Of a DNA stretch of 64,000 nt, positions 32,761 through 43,940 are shown piece after piece. Each line of letters opens with the position of its first letter. The stretch's first letter is position 1. Source of the stretch: Diplocarpon mali (Eukaryota > Ascomycota > Leotiomycetes > Helotiales > Drepanopezizaceae). The stretch spans positions 1-64,000 of the forward strand of contig JAENRP010000059.1 of assembly GCA_024741835.1 (NCBI GenBank), in the 5' to 3' direction. The translations under genes were made by a program, and so were the position numbers. The notes under the pieces were generated by a model. The model saw only the letters and a program-made list of their open reading frames with translations, made no database searches and was not told where the DNA came from.

Positions 32761-35205
32761 ATCTAAAGTATACTACTATACTTATCCTTAATTAAAAGAA
32801 CCTATAAGCAACTATTATACAAGTTATTTAAAAAGTTAAAAAGATCCTAGGAGATCCTAAAGAAGGGCTTTAAAGATCGGTTCTTAAAGGTAGCGCAAGA
32901 AATAACTTACCTAGCAGACGCTACTATATATATAAAGCACTCCAGCCTTTATATTCCCCTGATCTTCACTTCCCTAGCGCACTTAACTAGCGCTTAAAGA
33001 GCCTCTGCGCCTAAGTAACTAGCACAAAGGTGCCAAGTATACGTATCATTATCTTATACCCTAATAGGTGCATAGCTAGACTAGAACCTATTATAGAGCG
33101 TTGTCTTAGCTATAGGAAACGCTATTAAGGTAGAGAAGTCATATTAAAGCATATTTAAAAGATCTAAATAGTTAATAAGCTTATATTTAAAGAAAACGAG
33201 ATTATAGCAACGCTTTAACTAAGCTCGCTTTATAGAATCTCTAATACTCCTAAAGCGCAAAGTAAGGTCTACTCCAGAGTATTAAAAACCCTTATCTACA
33301 AAGAGCCTCTTTAAGATAATATTAATAGTAAACTCCTTTATAATAGTAACGTTATATAGCGTTATCCCTATAGGAAAGCCGTTACACTATAAAAGAGAGT
33401 CTGCTATATATCTATTACCTCTCCTAATAATTAAGAGTCTCGAAGTACCTGCTTTAATATATTGCTATAAGTCGCCAAAAGGCTTAAAGGTGCTTGCGAT
33501 AAGTAAATCCTTTAAATTAATAATATAAGTAGCTGCGCAATTATCAAGGAGCGTACTTAAAGAGAGCAGGTAGCATTCTAGCTTAAAGAGGTAGTAGACG
33601 TTAAACGATTCTTCAAAAGCGTTAAAGGCAAAGGGATCTATTACTATAAAGACTAATAAGTTCTCCCTTTTATTACCTAAACCATCCTCTCTAAAGGCTA
33701 AAGCCTTTCCCTTAAATTTATCAATTGCTATTACCGCAATATCATTCTCCTTAAGCTATACTCAAAGACCCTTGAACTAGTCTCCTGCGTTTAATGCCTT
33801 TTATATTCGTAAGACCTCCTCTCGCAAGGGGAGAGCCTTTATATTTTCCTTACGCCCATTTATAGTATATAACAGTTTCCAACAGTCCTAGGGCTTCTAA
33901 TAGTGATTTTTAAAGCCCTTATAAGGGCACTTAGGCCTGATCTCCCTTCTAAAGCTTATAAAGCGATTTCGGGAGCTACTCGCTAGAGCCTGTAAAGGGG
34001 TTTCAGCATCCAGGAGAGACTCTTAAGTAGCAAAAACTGCTAGCCCTTTATTATCGATCGCTCTATTAGATTCAATACCTGCTAAGGCGCGGCTTAGCTG
34101 TATTAGATCGTACTTACATAGGGTTCCTATCTGCTTATTAATAATAATTTCCTCCTTTAAGCAAATCGCCTAACTTAGATTAATCTTTATTACAACTAAG
34201 TCTAAAAAGTCAGTAACTCCTAGTCTCCCTTTAATCTTAAGAAGACTATATTACTCTATTAAGCGGTATGCCTCCTACCACTCCCAGATCTACTACTAAG
34301 TATTAGTTCTCCTAGTCTTGCCTTGCTATAATACGTCGCAGTATTAGAGCCTTATCTAAGACTAAATAGCCTTATTAAAAGGCGTAATATCATACTTTAA
34401 AATAGATACTAGGCCTTAGAGTGAAAGTTGCTAATTTACCAAATTAGTATATAGGTCGTTAGCAGTAGTTCTACTTATAGGAGTATCTCTATTAAGTATT
34501 AAAGAGAAGAGCTTCTTAGCTTAGATTTATACTTAAGCTATTGCAGAAGCTAAGAGCGTTCTATTAACGGTTTTAAAGACCTATTCTAAGAGTAGTTTGT
34601 AGTATTTATATTAAGTCTTCTAAGTTTCCTTATATATATAGTGCTCCTTTATTAGAATTTCATATTCATCCTTAATATCTTTATAAGAAGCCTATAGAAG
34701 AGGAGCTTTTAATAGATCTCCTAAGGGAAAGCGGGCATAAATCTATTTAAATAAAGTCGCTATATACTCTTTATATAACCTCGCATATACTACGCAGAGG
34801 TTAGCCATTTCCAATTCCTTAAGCTCCTATATAAAAGGAGCTTAAGGCTCGGTCTCTATAATTAACTTAAATAGGAGTCTCAGATCGGTAAAAATAATAA
34901 TATTATAGAGCTTAGCGAAGAATATATATTTATTAAACCACTTTACTTAAGAGGCAAAGGTATTAAAGCGAGGCTTAGAGATACTTAAAGAGTTAGATAT
35001 ATTAAATAGAGTCTAGTAAAAAAGGTTAAGTATATAAATGAAGTTTGTAAATAAGGTTCGATCGGAAAATAGAAATTTATTAATTGAAAATAAAGGTCCT
35101 TCGAGTTATTATAAATACTCGAAAAGTCGGTTAGGAGCTTAAAGGGCCCTCTAGCCAGTTACATACAAAGAGAAAGCATATTAAAGTGCTTATAGGGCTT
35201 ATAAC
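32761..35205 (-). pseudogene. Element B gag–protease–integrase upstream portion
   Basis: Continuation of element B on the minus strand between its right LTR and element C. A degenerate zinc-knuckle-like segment near 33885–33930 reads KCPYKGFKNHY followed by DCW, typical of fungal copia gag. The rest is AT-rich with frequent stops, so domain borders are not certain. A pre-integrase part should lie just right of 32761. Confidence 0.65.
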
Positions 35206-35403
35206 TATAGTGCGGTCGGCTAAAGGGCCTTCATTAGGTCGCTTAAGAGGCTCGCTAATATAGGAGAAGATGATTAATTATATTATTCTCTAGTATATAT
35301 CTAATAAGGAGACTTCGGAAAGAAAAGGGAGAGTCTATGACTTAGTAGGAGTCACATAGAGGGTCTCCAGAATAAGTGGAGACTCCGCCCATTCTATACG
35401 ACA
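35206..35403 (-). repeat. Element B 5' LTR (right)
   Basis: 198 bp, direct repeat of 20256–20453, followed by target duplication ATAAG (35404–35408). Confidence 0.92.
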
Positions 35404-35408
35404 ATAAG

Positions 35409-36958
35409 GCTAAGGTTTATAGCCTTTTTATCTGCTTTAGTTGCAATAGTAGTATGCGATTGAAATAAAGTGAATAATCTACTAATCTATAGTATAGTAA
35501 ATACTATATTATCGCCTTAATACCCTTTTACCTCTTCTTTACTAAAGATTATAGTAATATTATCGTCGCTGAGCTTTAAGACTAATATAAGTCGAGTATT
35601 GCCAAATGATAGAATATACTATACGTTATATAGCGTCAGTTTATTATTAATAATATAGTCTCTATAGCCAATTGCTTCTAAAAGCGCGCCGTTTGCTATT
35701 TTAACTTGCTTTGAGTTATTCCACTTCCTGATTTTAATAAAATCGTTTTATATACTAGAGAAGTATCTTATAGCATTAGAGTCTACTTTCTAAAAAGGCT
35801 AATCTGTCTTTAAGCTTAAAGCTATCTTAATAGCTTCTATTATTAAGGCAACTTCATATTTTAAGGAATAAGAGTAGATAGATAAGGTTATATTATCTTT
35901 AGCTATCTAAGCTCTAGCTTTATCTCCTCCTCTCTTCTTCAACTAGCACTCTACTTTCTAATAGCTAGGTTTGCCGCAATTATAATACTTTCCTCCTCTT
36001 TCTCCCTTTTGTATTCCTCCTTATTATATTCCTCCTCTTCTTCTATTACCTCTGCTTTTATATCTGCCTCTGCCTCTATCTCTGCCTCTACTGCTATCTC
36101 TGCTACTATCTTTGCCGCGGCCTCCTCCTCCTGCGAGGTAGGCCTTAGCGATTAACGCAGCTATCTATATAGATATAGGCGCCACCTTTAGCTCTTATCT
36201 ATATATTACTTTATATTCTTAAATTGCGACAATTGTCTCTTATAAAGTTATAAAAGAGGTTTTAAGGTTAATTATAATTAAACTTTATATTCTAACTATT
36301 AAAAGACCGTTAAGTAATTGCTTTTTCATTTAAGTATTATTAAAAGGGTTACTATAGCCTTAGAGGAGAGCTTAAATACTCTTAAGTTATAGGATATAGT
36401 TATTAAACAACTTAGAGTAGGGAATATACTTAGCCTTATTAAACTATTTGATTAAGTTTATATAAGTCTTAGAGTTCTTAACAAGTTTGCTCTCTCTTGC
36501 TTTAAAAGTGTTTTAAAAAGCGTAAGCGTTATCGACTATAATCTAAGTGCGATACTTTCTATTAAGGCTAAGGGTAAGGCCTTTAGCTATAGTAGCTATA
36601 GCCTCTTAGTTCTTCTTCTCCTATTTACCTTTAGATTTGGCAGATTTCAAAGGAATAGGGCCGATAGCCTATTAGAGATAGCCATTTATAGCTAAGTTTT
36701 AAATAGTAGCTAGTTCCTATTCCTAATAGTTTGACTAATTGAGCTTAATCTTAGCGTCGTTCTTAGTAGTCTTCTTAATCATTTTTATTAAGTTAGGGTT
36801 ATTAAAAAAAAAAGGGGTGAAAAATAGGGGTAAAAAGGGGAAGAAGGTATATATATATAAGGGTATATAAAGAGGTATTATATAATTGTATTTTGCTAAG
36901 AAGCAGGTTCAAAATTGAAGAGATTGATTAAGTTAATCGATTCTAGGAATTGCTACTA
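35409..36958 (-). pseudogene. Element A gag–protease portion
   Basis: Minus-strand remnant between the 5' LTR of A (right) and element B. A CCHC zinc knuckle lies at about 35947–35990 (YYNCGKPSY-stop-KVEC; first Cys and His changed to Tyr by transitions). A Glu/Ala-rich low-complexity stretch (about 36020–36130) precedes it, and further gag sequence lies up to about 36800. Many stops. Confidence 0.75.
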
Positions 36959-37082
36959 TAACAGAATCGAAAGGTGTAGATTCTAATTCTAAAGAGCTGA
37001 AGTAGTATATATACAAGGTTGGCTTACCAAGCCTTAGCCTCCGCTCTATGCGGTAATCTCCGTACCTTGTATATTTCTAATA
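36959..37082 (-). repeat. Element A 5' LTR (right)
   Basis: 124 bp, direct repeat of 16868–16991, followed by GCAAC. On the minus strand TAGTAGCAATTCC adjoins it as the likely primer-binding site. Confidence 0.92.
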
Positions 37083-37087
37083 GCAAC

Positions 37088-38151
37088 GGTTCTCAGCGCC
37101 TAGGCAGCAATGCGTGAGTTCGGCGATGCACCGCAGCTCCCTTTCAGACCAGGCTCAGAGCTACGCAATCGAGACGACGAGATACATGCGAAAGCGAGTG
37201 CCGGGTGGCTGCAAAAGCTTAGTAGGATGAACGGCTTCGGGTGTGAAGCTCTACAGTCATCTACCTAGGCAGGCGATGCGCAGCGCGGATCAGAGCTCGG
37301 AACCGAATATCTGGGCTGCGGCATTTGATATCCAGCCTCGGGTGCATGGCGTAGCAGCTTCAAAGTAAGAGTTCCGGGGAGTATCAGTCACCAGAGTATC
37401 AGCGACTTGTCAATGAGCCGAACGTGCTAAGATTGACTCGGGCAGTGAAACCTGGAAACCGCTCCGAGATAGTTTGACGCCGCGACGTCGGCAGGTCTAC
37501 TCCGCTGCTGGATGATTCCATTACAAGCTTTCACGGTGTCGCGGGACATTTTGAGAATAAGAGATTGCTTCTACACTGGCACGAGGGCACGCCACTAAGC
37601 TGCTCCTTCTATCACGGTATTCCAGATACAGACAAAATGTTGGATGAGAGTTATCTATCTTGGTATTCTGTCAGAGAGTTGGAAACAGGAGCAAGTTGTA
37701 ACCGATAACATGGCGGGGTTGAAGCTCGGCGTTCGTCTAGGCTGAGAGCTGCGACATCGCGCCTCAATCGTTCCGTAGTCCCCTAAGTAGAGGTACGACG
37801 CTTATCCCTCCGGTCCCCGCATTGAAAAGAAGTTTCGAATCGTGGCGTGTAGATCGAGGCGTGCCAAGAACGACATGGAACTCGGCCTTTTCCTATCGGC
37901 CGTGCGAGCAACACTAGGGCCTAGATGCAACACGATCAATGTTGTCCAGGCGCCCAAGGACGCATTGGTATAGGAGTGCCAAATTTATGGGCTGCTTCAT
38001 ACGCATTCCTCGGGGGAATGATATCAGGTCAGTAGTCCCGGCAGTCACATGTGGCCTGGACTGCCGTTTTATCGGAAAAGGGTTTGGAAACGCCACAAAG
38101 AGCATATCCCATAGACTTTCCATTGGTGCCTCCCACGGAATACCTGGTCCT
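37088..38151. other. Unique DNA between element A and NPR2, no gene seen
   Basis: Base composition returns to normal immediately after the target duplication. Only short frames on either strand. A plus-strand frame at 37939–38442 overlaps NPR2 antisense and is a shadow. Confidence 0.55.
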
Positions 38152-39491
38152 TCATCGATAGATGGTATCGATATCCGTAAATTTCCGCAAGCGGTCCTTG
38201 ATCTTAGCTTCGCCCATGTTGTTCTCCGTCATAATTTGATCAAAGCAATGGCAGCCATCAAGATACTTCTGCATGATGTCTCCACTAATGACTTTGTTAC
38301 GTCCGGTGATCAGGGAAGACAAGTATTCTGGCGATACTGCGTATTTGTGTACTCTGTATATGAGTCCTTTGATCATCCCAAATTGGATGAATCGACGAAC
38401 ATCAACGAAGTTGAGGACTGGGAAGCCTTGATCAATATGTAGCTTGAGCCATTCTTTGACGGTCCGAGACGTGCTGAGGGAGGTGAACAGGCGGCAGAGA
38501 TAGAAGTTTGGAAGGCGAGGGCCGTTGATAAATACGTAGTTGGCGCACTCATCTTGCATGCCGTCTCTGTCTGATACGAAATCGTTGACATCGGGCGTTG
38601 GGGCATAGATATTGCCAAAGAGGAAAAGATCGAGCATCAGAACGGAATCGTAGTACAAGAGATGCTGAAGGGCAATTTTGGTGAGATCAAGCGCCACATC
38701 GGCATCGTGAGCGATCCGCCGAACGTCTTTGATGCCGTCGATTTGCTTGATGACTTTCTTCATGGTGAGATCCCAGGTATCATCCATGATCTCCGAAAAT
38801 TTCATAGTGGATATCGGGACGTGCCATGATTTGACTGGCGGGGGATGTTTGTGAGCTGGGAAGAGTTTCATGTTGATCGTGTTTGCGTCATCTAGGATTC
38901 TCAGCATGACAAGTATTCTCCGAGGATAGAACATACTCACCGACGGGAATCATGCACTCATTATAGTTGTTGAGATCCTCCTTGATGATTTCAATCAACG
39001 CGGCGATCGAACGCCTTTCATGATCTACAAAGTCTTCCTGGCTCAAATACTCGTTCTGGATCTCCATTTCGGTGAAGGTGGTCGCCAGTCGCCGAACCAC
39101 GGCCTCATAGGGATTTTTTTCCACCTCGCTGCCAATCACGATGCAGAAATTGAACATGAATTCATTCCGCGCGTATTTCTCATCTTTTATACAGACTGGA
39201 TGGCCCAGGATACGATACTTATTTTCTGGACAGCAGATCGTGACGAACCGGTTGCAGAAGCCTTGTCGTGGGATGATGTACTCGGACATGACATCAAAGT
39301 CAAAGAGACGAGGTTTATCGACATCTGGCTCTGCGACAATGCATCCAGGCGGGCTTTGGTGGACCACCTTCGTGCCTTGTAGCAATCAGCATTGGTGGAT
39401 AAAGAGTTTGAGGCTATGGAGCATTCTGCGCCACGAGTTATATATCACCTTTTTCGGAGAGGAAGCGAGCAAAGAATATGCCTTGAATCAT
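38152..39491 (-). CDS. NPR2: NPR2, nitrogen permease regulator 2 (SEACIT/GATOR1 subunit)
   Basis: Exons 39491–39449, 39375–38941 and 38891–38152; 405 residues. The first exon is only 14 codons (MIQGIFFARFLSEK) and the intron (donor GTGATA, acceptor CTACAAG) restores GTKVVHQSPPGCIV, the conserved NPR2 start. Diagnostic blocks follow: FDFDVMSEYIIPRQGFCNRFVTI, NKYRILGHPVCI and YARNEFMFNFCIVIGSEVE, then PVKSWHVPIS and ALQHLLYYDSVLMLDLFLFGNIYAPT after the second intron. NPR2 pairs with NPR3 in the complex that inhibits TORC1 on the vacuole when amino acids are scarce. The length is in the normal range for NPR2 orthologues. It stands about 1 kb from the transposon nest but has no disruption. It is divergent from the methyltransferase gene. 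Confidence 0.93.
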
Positions 39492-40175
39492 CGTAAACTG
39501 TTACAGACATCTGCGTAAGCCGGCCTACGGCTCTTCTCTGACGCTGGCTGTGAGACAATTTTCAGTATTCTGTCGCGGCATCTTTGAGATCGTTCCTGGT
39601 CACGTGAATATCGATGTCGTTGCGGGTCGGCTTCGCACGGCCCGGAGTGTGGCCGTGATTGGTCGGCTTGACGACATGGCAATCTCTTCACTGGAAGCTC
39701 TCAACGAAGGCCTTCACGGAAGACATGGACTCGGGCGAATGAGAAAATATACTTTCTGTGTTTGCGAACGGCCTACTTTTGGGCTCTGCGTGGAAGAAGG
39801 CTTTTCACACTTTCTCTGACAGCATACTTGAAAAGTAGCTTCAACGGTACAGATCAGCAGTTACAGTATATCCCGTGACTTACAGAGCATCATCGGTTTC
39901 GAACGCTTGGTATGGCAGACTGAGACAGATTGGTGTTTCTTTCAGTCTCTGTTTTCGTAGGGTACTTCACGAACCGCCGAAGGAAAAACAAGGCGGGTTT
40001 AAAGACGAACGAACCTCTTAACTGCCGAAACTGACATCATCGAACCTGACTGCTAGATTGTCGAGCTGTAAATCAGGGAGATCTCCAAGTGGTGAGCAGA
40101 AGCTTGTAAAATATATCTGGCATATAGCGAGCTCCCTAGGTAGGGAGGCTCCTCACGGCGCAACACAGGCTCATT
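39492..40175. promoter_or_regulatory. Divergent intergenic region between NPR2 and the methyltransferase
   Basis: 684 bp between two start codons facing away from each other, so it should contain both promoters. No obvious TATA box or repeats. Confidence 0.55.
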
Positions 40176-41405
40176 ATGGATCTTCCAAATCTTCGAACAA
40201 AGCCGACATACGATACATTACTCGATACATTGAAATCCCTCCAGATCAAGCCTGCTTCCTGGGATGGTGCTTCTCTTGCAGAGGTATCTAGGTCCGAAAA
40301 CGACGCATCGGTGAACACCTTCTTGATGTCAGTCATCGCCTGCGACTTTGGGTGGCTTACAGACTTTGAAATTGGAGACGCAAACTCCCTTGCAGCTGAT
40401 GATCAGAAGGAGAACTTAATTCAAGAAGCTAGCAAGAGGGTTGCTGAAAGATGTGGTCGGTCTGGTGAGTGCTGCGTTCTTCTCAGGTACGTTATCCATA
40501 CTCATTCGTACAGCTGCGGGGGAAATGACGAGAACCTGGCTCATCCCGAAATCCCTTGCAATTCGAGAAATCAGTTTCCGCCTGCGCGAGCCCCCTCTTA
40601 CAGGTGACATGCTGGGTCTGAAGACTTGGGGGACTTCGTATGTGATTGCGAAAAAGCTGGAACATATCGGTTCAGAGTTCCTCGGTGGAGTGATCAATCG
40701 ATTCCAGGGCAGTCCACAAGTTCTGGAGTTGGGTGCTGGTACAGGCTTAGTAAGTCGAGCACCAGGCTTGGGAACCTTTGTCTCTTTCTGCTACCCACTA
40801 GATCTTCTCTTATGCGTCCATGCCTCGAAGTTTTGGTCGCGTATTTCCTGACGATACTAAGGTTGGCATGGCTGCTGCGGCGATCTGGGCTACGAACGTC
40901 GTGCTTACAGACTTGGAGGATATTCAAGATAATCTGCTCTTTAACATCGAGGGGAACCTAGCTACGGTCGAGGGTCTAGGCGGCAGTATGTCTGGTAGGG
41001 TCCTGGACTGGACAACCCCCGATACCACGCTGCCATTGCTGCCGTCCAAAGAGTTTGAGGTATTTAGGTCGCTTTCTTTACGTTGTCTACTCTAACCAGC
41101 CCCTCCAGATCGTCATCGCTGCAGATCCCATGTATGACAACGAACATCCTGATCTAGTTGCGAAGATGATTCAAAGGTTTCTGAAACAAGGAACCGAAAC
41201 CAGGGCTCTTGTGGCTATTCCACTGCGGGACAACCATACCAGAAGAATGGAGGCTGAGTTCTCTAACACCATGATGAATAGTGGCTTCTGTGTAGTTCAT
41301 CAGGGGTCAGAGATTTTCAAGGATGATTGGGGGACCACAGAAGAAGTACAAGTCCAGTGGACAATATGGCGGCGTTTTGAAGGCAGCGGTACCGCTGAAG
41401 ATTAA
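40176..41405 (+). CDS. Family-16 seven-beta-strand (lysine) methyltransferase, EFM-type
   Basis: Exons 40176–40464, 40514–40749, 40862–41059 and 41109–41405; 339 residues. Introns are 49, 112 and 49 nt with good GT–AG ends, and every join keeps the frame. The N-terminal third (MDLPNLRTKPTYDTLLDTLK) is a helical pre-domain. The Rossmann-like fold has motif I VLELGAGTGLVGMAAA across intron 2, the acidic motif VVLTDLED, and the post-II strand IVIAADPMYDNEHPD, followed by RALVAIPLRDNHTRRMEAEF. The KTWGTSYVIAKKL block just before motif I is typical of the METTL21/EFM group that methylates translation elongation factors and other proteins. The N-terminal extension suggests EFM2-like, but the exact substrate cannot be assigned. 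Confidence 0.87.
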
Positions 41406-43309
41406 CTGGAATCCCTCCTGCCTCTGACAAACCCCAAAAGGTAAAAATGTGAACGTGCAGGCTGGTAACTCCTACGCGTTTGATCGATCAGCTCAAGTGT
41501 CACGAGATGATCAGATTTGCGAAGCTAGGGATTATCACCCTATCGTTGCACTCGGAGAACCCGTGCTCGTTTTTTTCTTCGTGTCGAAATTCTGACTGCG
41601 TTACATCATTGTTGTGATCCAATATTATCCATCCCGTAAGTTGGTTCCGAGGCGGGAGCCACTCTCCCACCTTGGCACGTGGTCTAATCTGAGGAAGACA
41701 ATTATATCAAGAGTCCACTCTCCCTTTCTCTAGCTCTCTCTCTCACAGCGCAGTTGATCGGCTCTCGCCTCATGCGCTCAGTCTCTTCTCTCCCTTTTCT
41801 TATTTTTATTTTACTTGAGGTAATCTTGATTTTCGGAAAATTCAGGGCAACAGGCTCTCAGCCTTCCACTCCCTGTCTACGGTTTTTCTACTTTATTCAG
41901 GAGGTTTTGCGGGTGCCAGAGTAGCAGGGGACTACGCGATCTTAGCGACACGTAAGCTACTGAGGCTCTGATATACATATGAAGGGGCTTTCTTTCTTTG
42001 TCTTTCTTCCATCTTTCTGTCTTGTATCTGGCCGCTCCAGTGTCTACTTCGTCCTGTCCTAGCGGGATTCTTTCACTAAAGTCTTGGCCTTGATTTCCGT
42101 AACCAGCCTAGTTCTTCAAGCGATTATGCTAGCTTGTACAAACTTTCAGAAGGCTTTTGTTTGTTTTCCTGACTCCTGCGTCTGTAGTGATTGTTACAGA
42201 AAGAAAATGGCGCGAGATCTGAGTGGAAATGGGATACTTATCAGGAGTCTAGCCTCCCTATTTTTCTCAGCTCAATTAATCGCTCCTCTGTTTTTGCGTT
42301 CGCTTTCTCGTCTATTACCCCTTCTACATAAACCCCCTGGATCAGATAGCTCAATATCCGTGACACTTTTCGAGGGTTCTAAAGCGGTCACGGTCGCTTG
42401 AGCGATTCTTTATTTAGGTTTCGGCCTTGTTTTCCTCCGCAATCAACCCAATGCTAGAGCCCTGGCCTTGATCTCCACAATCAGCCTAGCTCTCTGAGCA
42501 ACTATGCCTGTTGATACAAATTCTAAGAAGACTGTCGTTTGATTGCCTGCTTTCTGTGCCCAATTCAAGTTTCGTGGCGTTCAGATGTACAGAGCTGCAG
42601 CTTCTACCAATAGAACCATATCCTTTAACCACGTAAAGTCACTTCATATTTAATAGCAATTGAGTGTCTATCACAACCTTTGCAAGTTTAACTTATACAA
42701 AGTAGAACGCATAATTCCTGCTTCTAGCAGTCGAACAGGGCGATAGGCGACAAGACCTTGACCTTCAGACGTTAAAACACAATTCCCTCTTCCTCCTCAC
42801 TATGTAGCACGGTTATGTTATGCGTATAGTATGCCTATAGTAGTCGTATAGTAAATTAGCAGTCATTTCGGTCCACCTGTTCCTTTTCTGACAGGGAAGA
42901 CGTAGGACGATTGTACTGGACACGGCCAGGAAGGGCTAGTCTGAAGCGATCTTTCTTCATATCCTCCTACCAGCGATCCTCTTTTCTTCATTTTTCTTTC
43001 TCAAAACTTCTTGCCACCGAATAAAAGCAGCTCGCTAGAGCCATGGCTCGTCCTATGCCAAGAAGACCTTACTTAAACACCATACCACCCTAAGCTTCCG
43101 ATAGATTGCTGCTTTGCTGCTTAGACAGCTGCATTTATTTCTGTGAAGGGCAGACGAGGCAGGATTCATCCATCCATCTTCTACATATATAAGAACCCCA
43201 GTTTCAACTATTCAACACAACCAGAGCTTCTTGCAATGTACAGTCATGTCTCCGCTCCAGTAATCTCTACTACCCCAGCTTTCCGTTGTGATTGCATGCC
43301 TCTTCAGCG
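41406..43309. other. Long non-coding stretch with a diverged repeat pair
   Basis: Pyrimidine-rich patches (41720–41815) and no supported gene. Two segments, about 42076–42200 and 42451–42560, are imperfect direct copies sharing TGGCCTTGAT, CAGCCTAG and TTTGATTGCCTG-like blocks in order. The stretch may be a long 5' leader/promoter for the gene at 43941. Confidence 0.45.
42076..42560. repeat. Diverged direct repeat pair (about 110–125 bp units, 375 bp apart)
   Basis: Copies begin GTCTTGGCCTTGATTTCCGT (42079) and CCCTGGCCTTGATCTCCACA (about 42460). They stay alignable for about 110 bp with many substitutions, suggesting an old duplication of unknown origin. Confidence 0.65.
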
Positions 43310-43501
43310 ATGTCCTTGCATAAAGTTTTGTTCGACGTGATTTTCAGTATTCTTACCAGCTTCATAGTGGCCTCGCTGCTCTTTTCGTTCCTGCTTTTCC
43401 TATTGGTTCTGTCCGAATCAGATGATCTACAATGGGTACCAGGCTTAGACAAAACAACATTAGTTCCTCCTCAATATCACCCTGCAAATTTGGGCATTTG
43501 A
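43310..43501 (+). CDS. Possible 63-residue single-pass membrane peptide
   Basis: ATG at 43310 opens MSLHKVLFDVIFSILTSFIV and a hydrophobic stretch of about 28 residues ending LLFLLVLSESDD, then a short polar tail ending PPQYHPANLGI and TGA. It is one clear membrane helix with acidic residues after it. No family recognised. It lies in the 5' flank of the gene at 43941 and could be a chance frame. Confidence 0.28.
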   Translation: MSLHKVLFDVIFSILTSFIVASLLFSFLLFLLVLSESDDLQWVPGLDKTTLVPPQYHPANLGI

Positions 43502-43940
43502 GTCAAGGTGACGAATCAGAGCCCCTATACTGTGATTCACTTGTCGCAATACCCGAAGTCGACAATAACATTAGGGAGCACTAGCATGGCTGCTTCCGTT
43601 TTTCTTTTATCCTTGGCTCTCGATCCCAATCAAGTTTCCTCTCACCACAGCCCGACAACATCACAAATCTGCACCAAGTACCGAGAACAACTTGGCGCCT
43701 TAACTGTCTTCGCATCTTTTTTACTTACTCTTGAGCATAGAGATAGCCTCAACCATTCCAGTACTGAACACTTATGGAAGTTGACCAACGCTATTGCGAT
43801 CACCTCGTCCTATAACTCCAAAATCTCTCCACGACAGAGAGTGTCCCAGACGGCAATAAAGTACACTCGGCGTACGTGACACCAACCACATATAACTTCT
43901 CACCAACACCAAGATTGACCCTTCATAATCTACTGCCAAC

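Larger units (their letters stand above)
20256..35403 (-). mobile_element. Element B: Ty1/copia LTR retrotransposon with antisense accessory ORF, itself interrupted by element C
   Basis: 198-bp LTRs at 20256–20453 and 35206–35403 with perfect ATAAG target duplications. About 27 differences between the LTRs by hand alignment, all transitions. The best-preserved ends read TGTGG (left copy) and CGACA (right copy). Pol lies on the minus strand. A purine tract (CTAAGGGGTA on minus, 20454–20463) adjoins the left LTR as the 3' polypurine tract. Without element C and its duplicated target it is about 7.58 kb, long for copia because about 1.4 kb of extra DNA lies between pol and the 3' LTR. Confidence 0.92.
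16868..37082 (-). mobile_element. Element A: RIP-damaged Ty1/copia LTR retrotransposon carrying nested elements B and C
   Basis: Bounded by 124-bp direct repeats (16868–16991 and 36959–37082) that start TGACAG/TAACAG and end CTAATA (ancestral form probably TG...CA). Five differences between LTRs were found by eye, all transitions. Flanking 5-bp duplications are GCGAC (16863–16867) and GCAAC (37083–37087), differing by one transition. Coding is on the minus strand. Next to the right LTR (its 5' end) the minus strand reads TAGTAGCAATTCC, close to the TGGTAGC start of an initiator-Met-type primer-binding site. Next to the left LTR it has a purine tract (AGTAGGGGGCA). Without element B and its duplicated target the length is about 5.06 kb, normal for copia. 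Confidence 0.93.

Noticed and set aside
16868..37082. Treating the whole AT-rich block as a single giant 20-kb element or a centromere
   Set aside because: Internal LTR pairs with their own target duplications show separate nested insertions. Once these are removed, the elements have normal lengths and domain orders.
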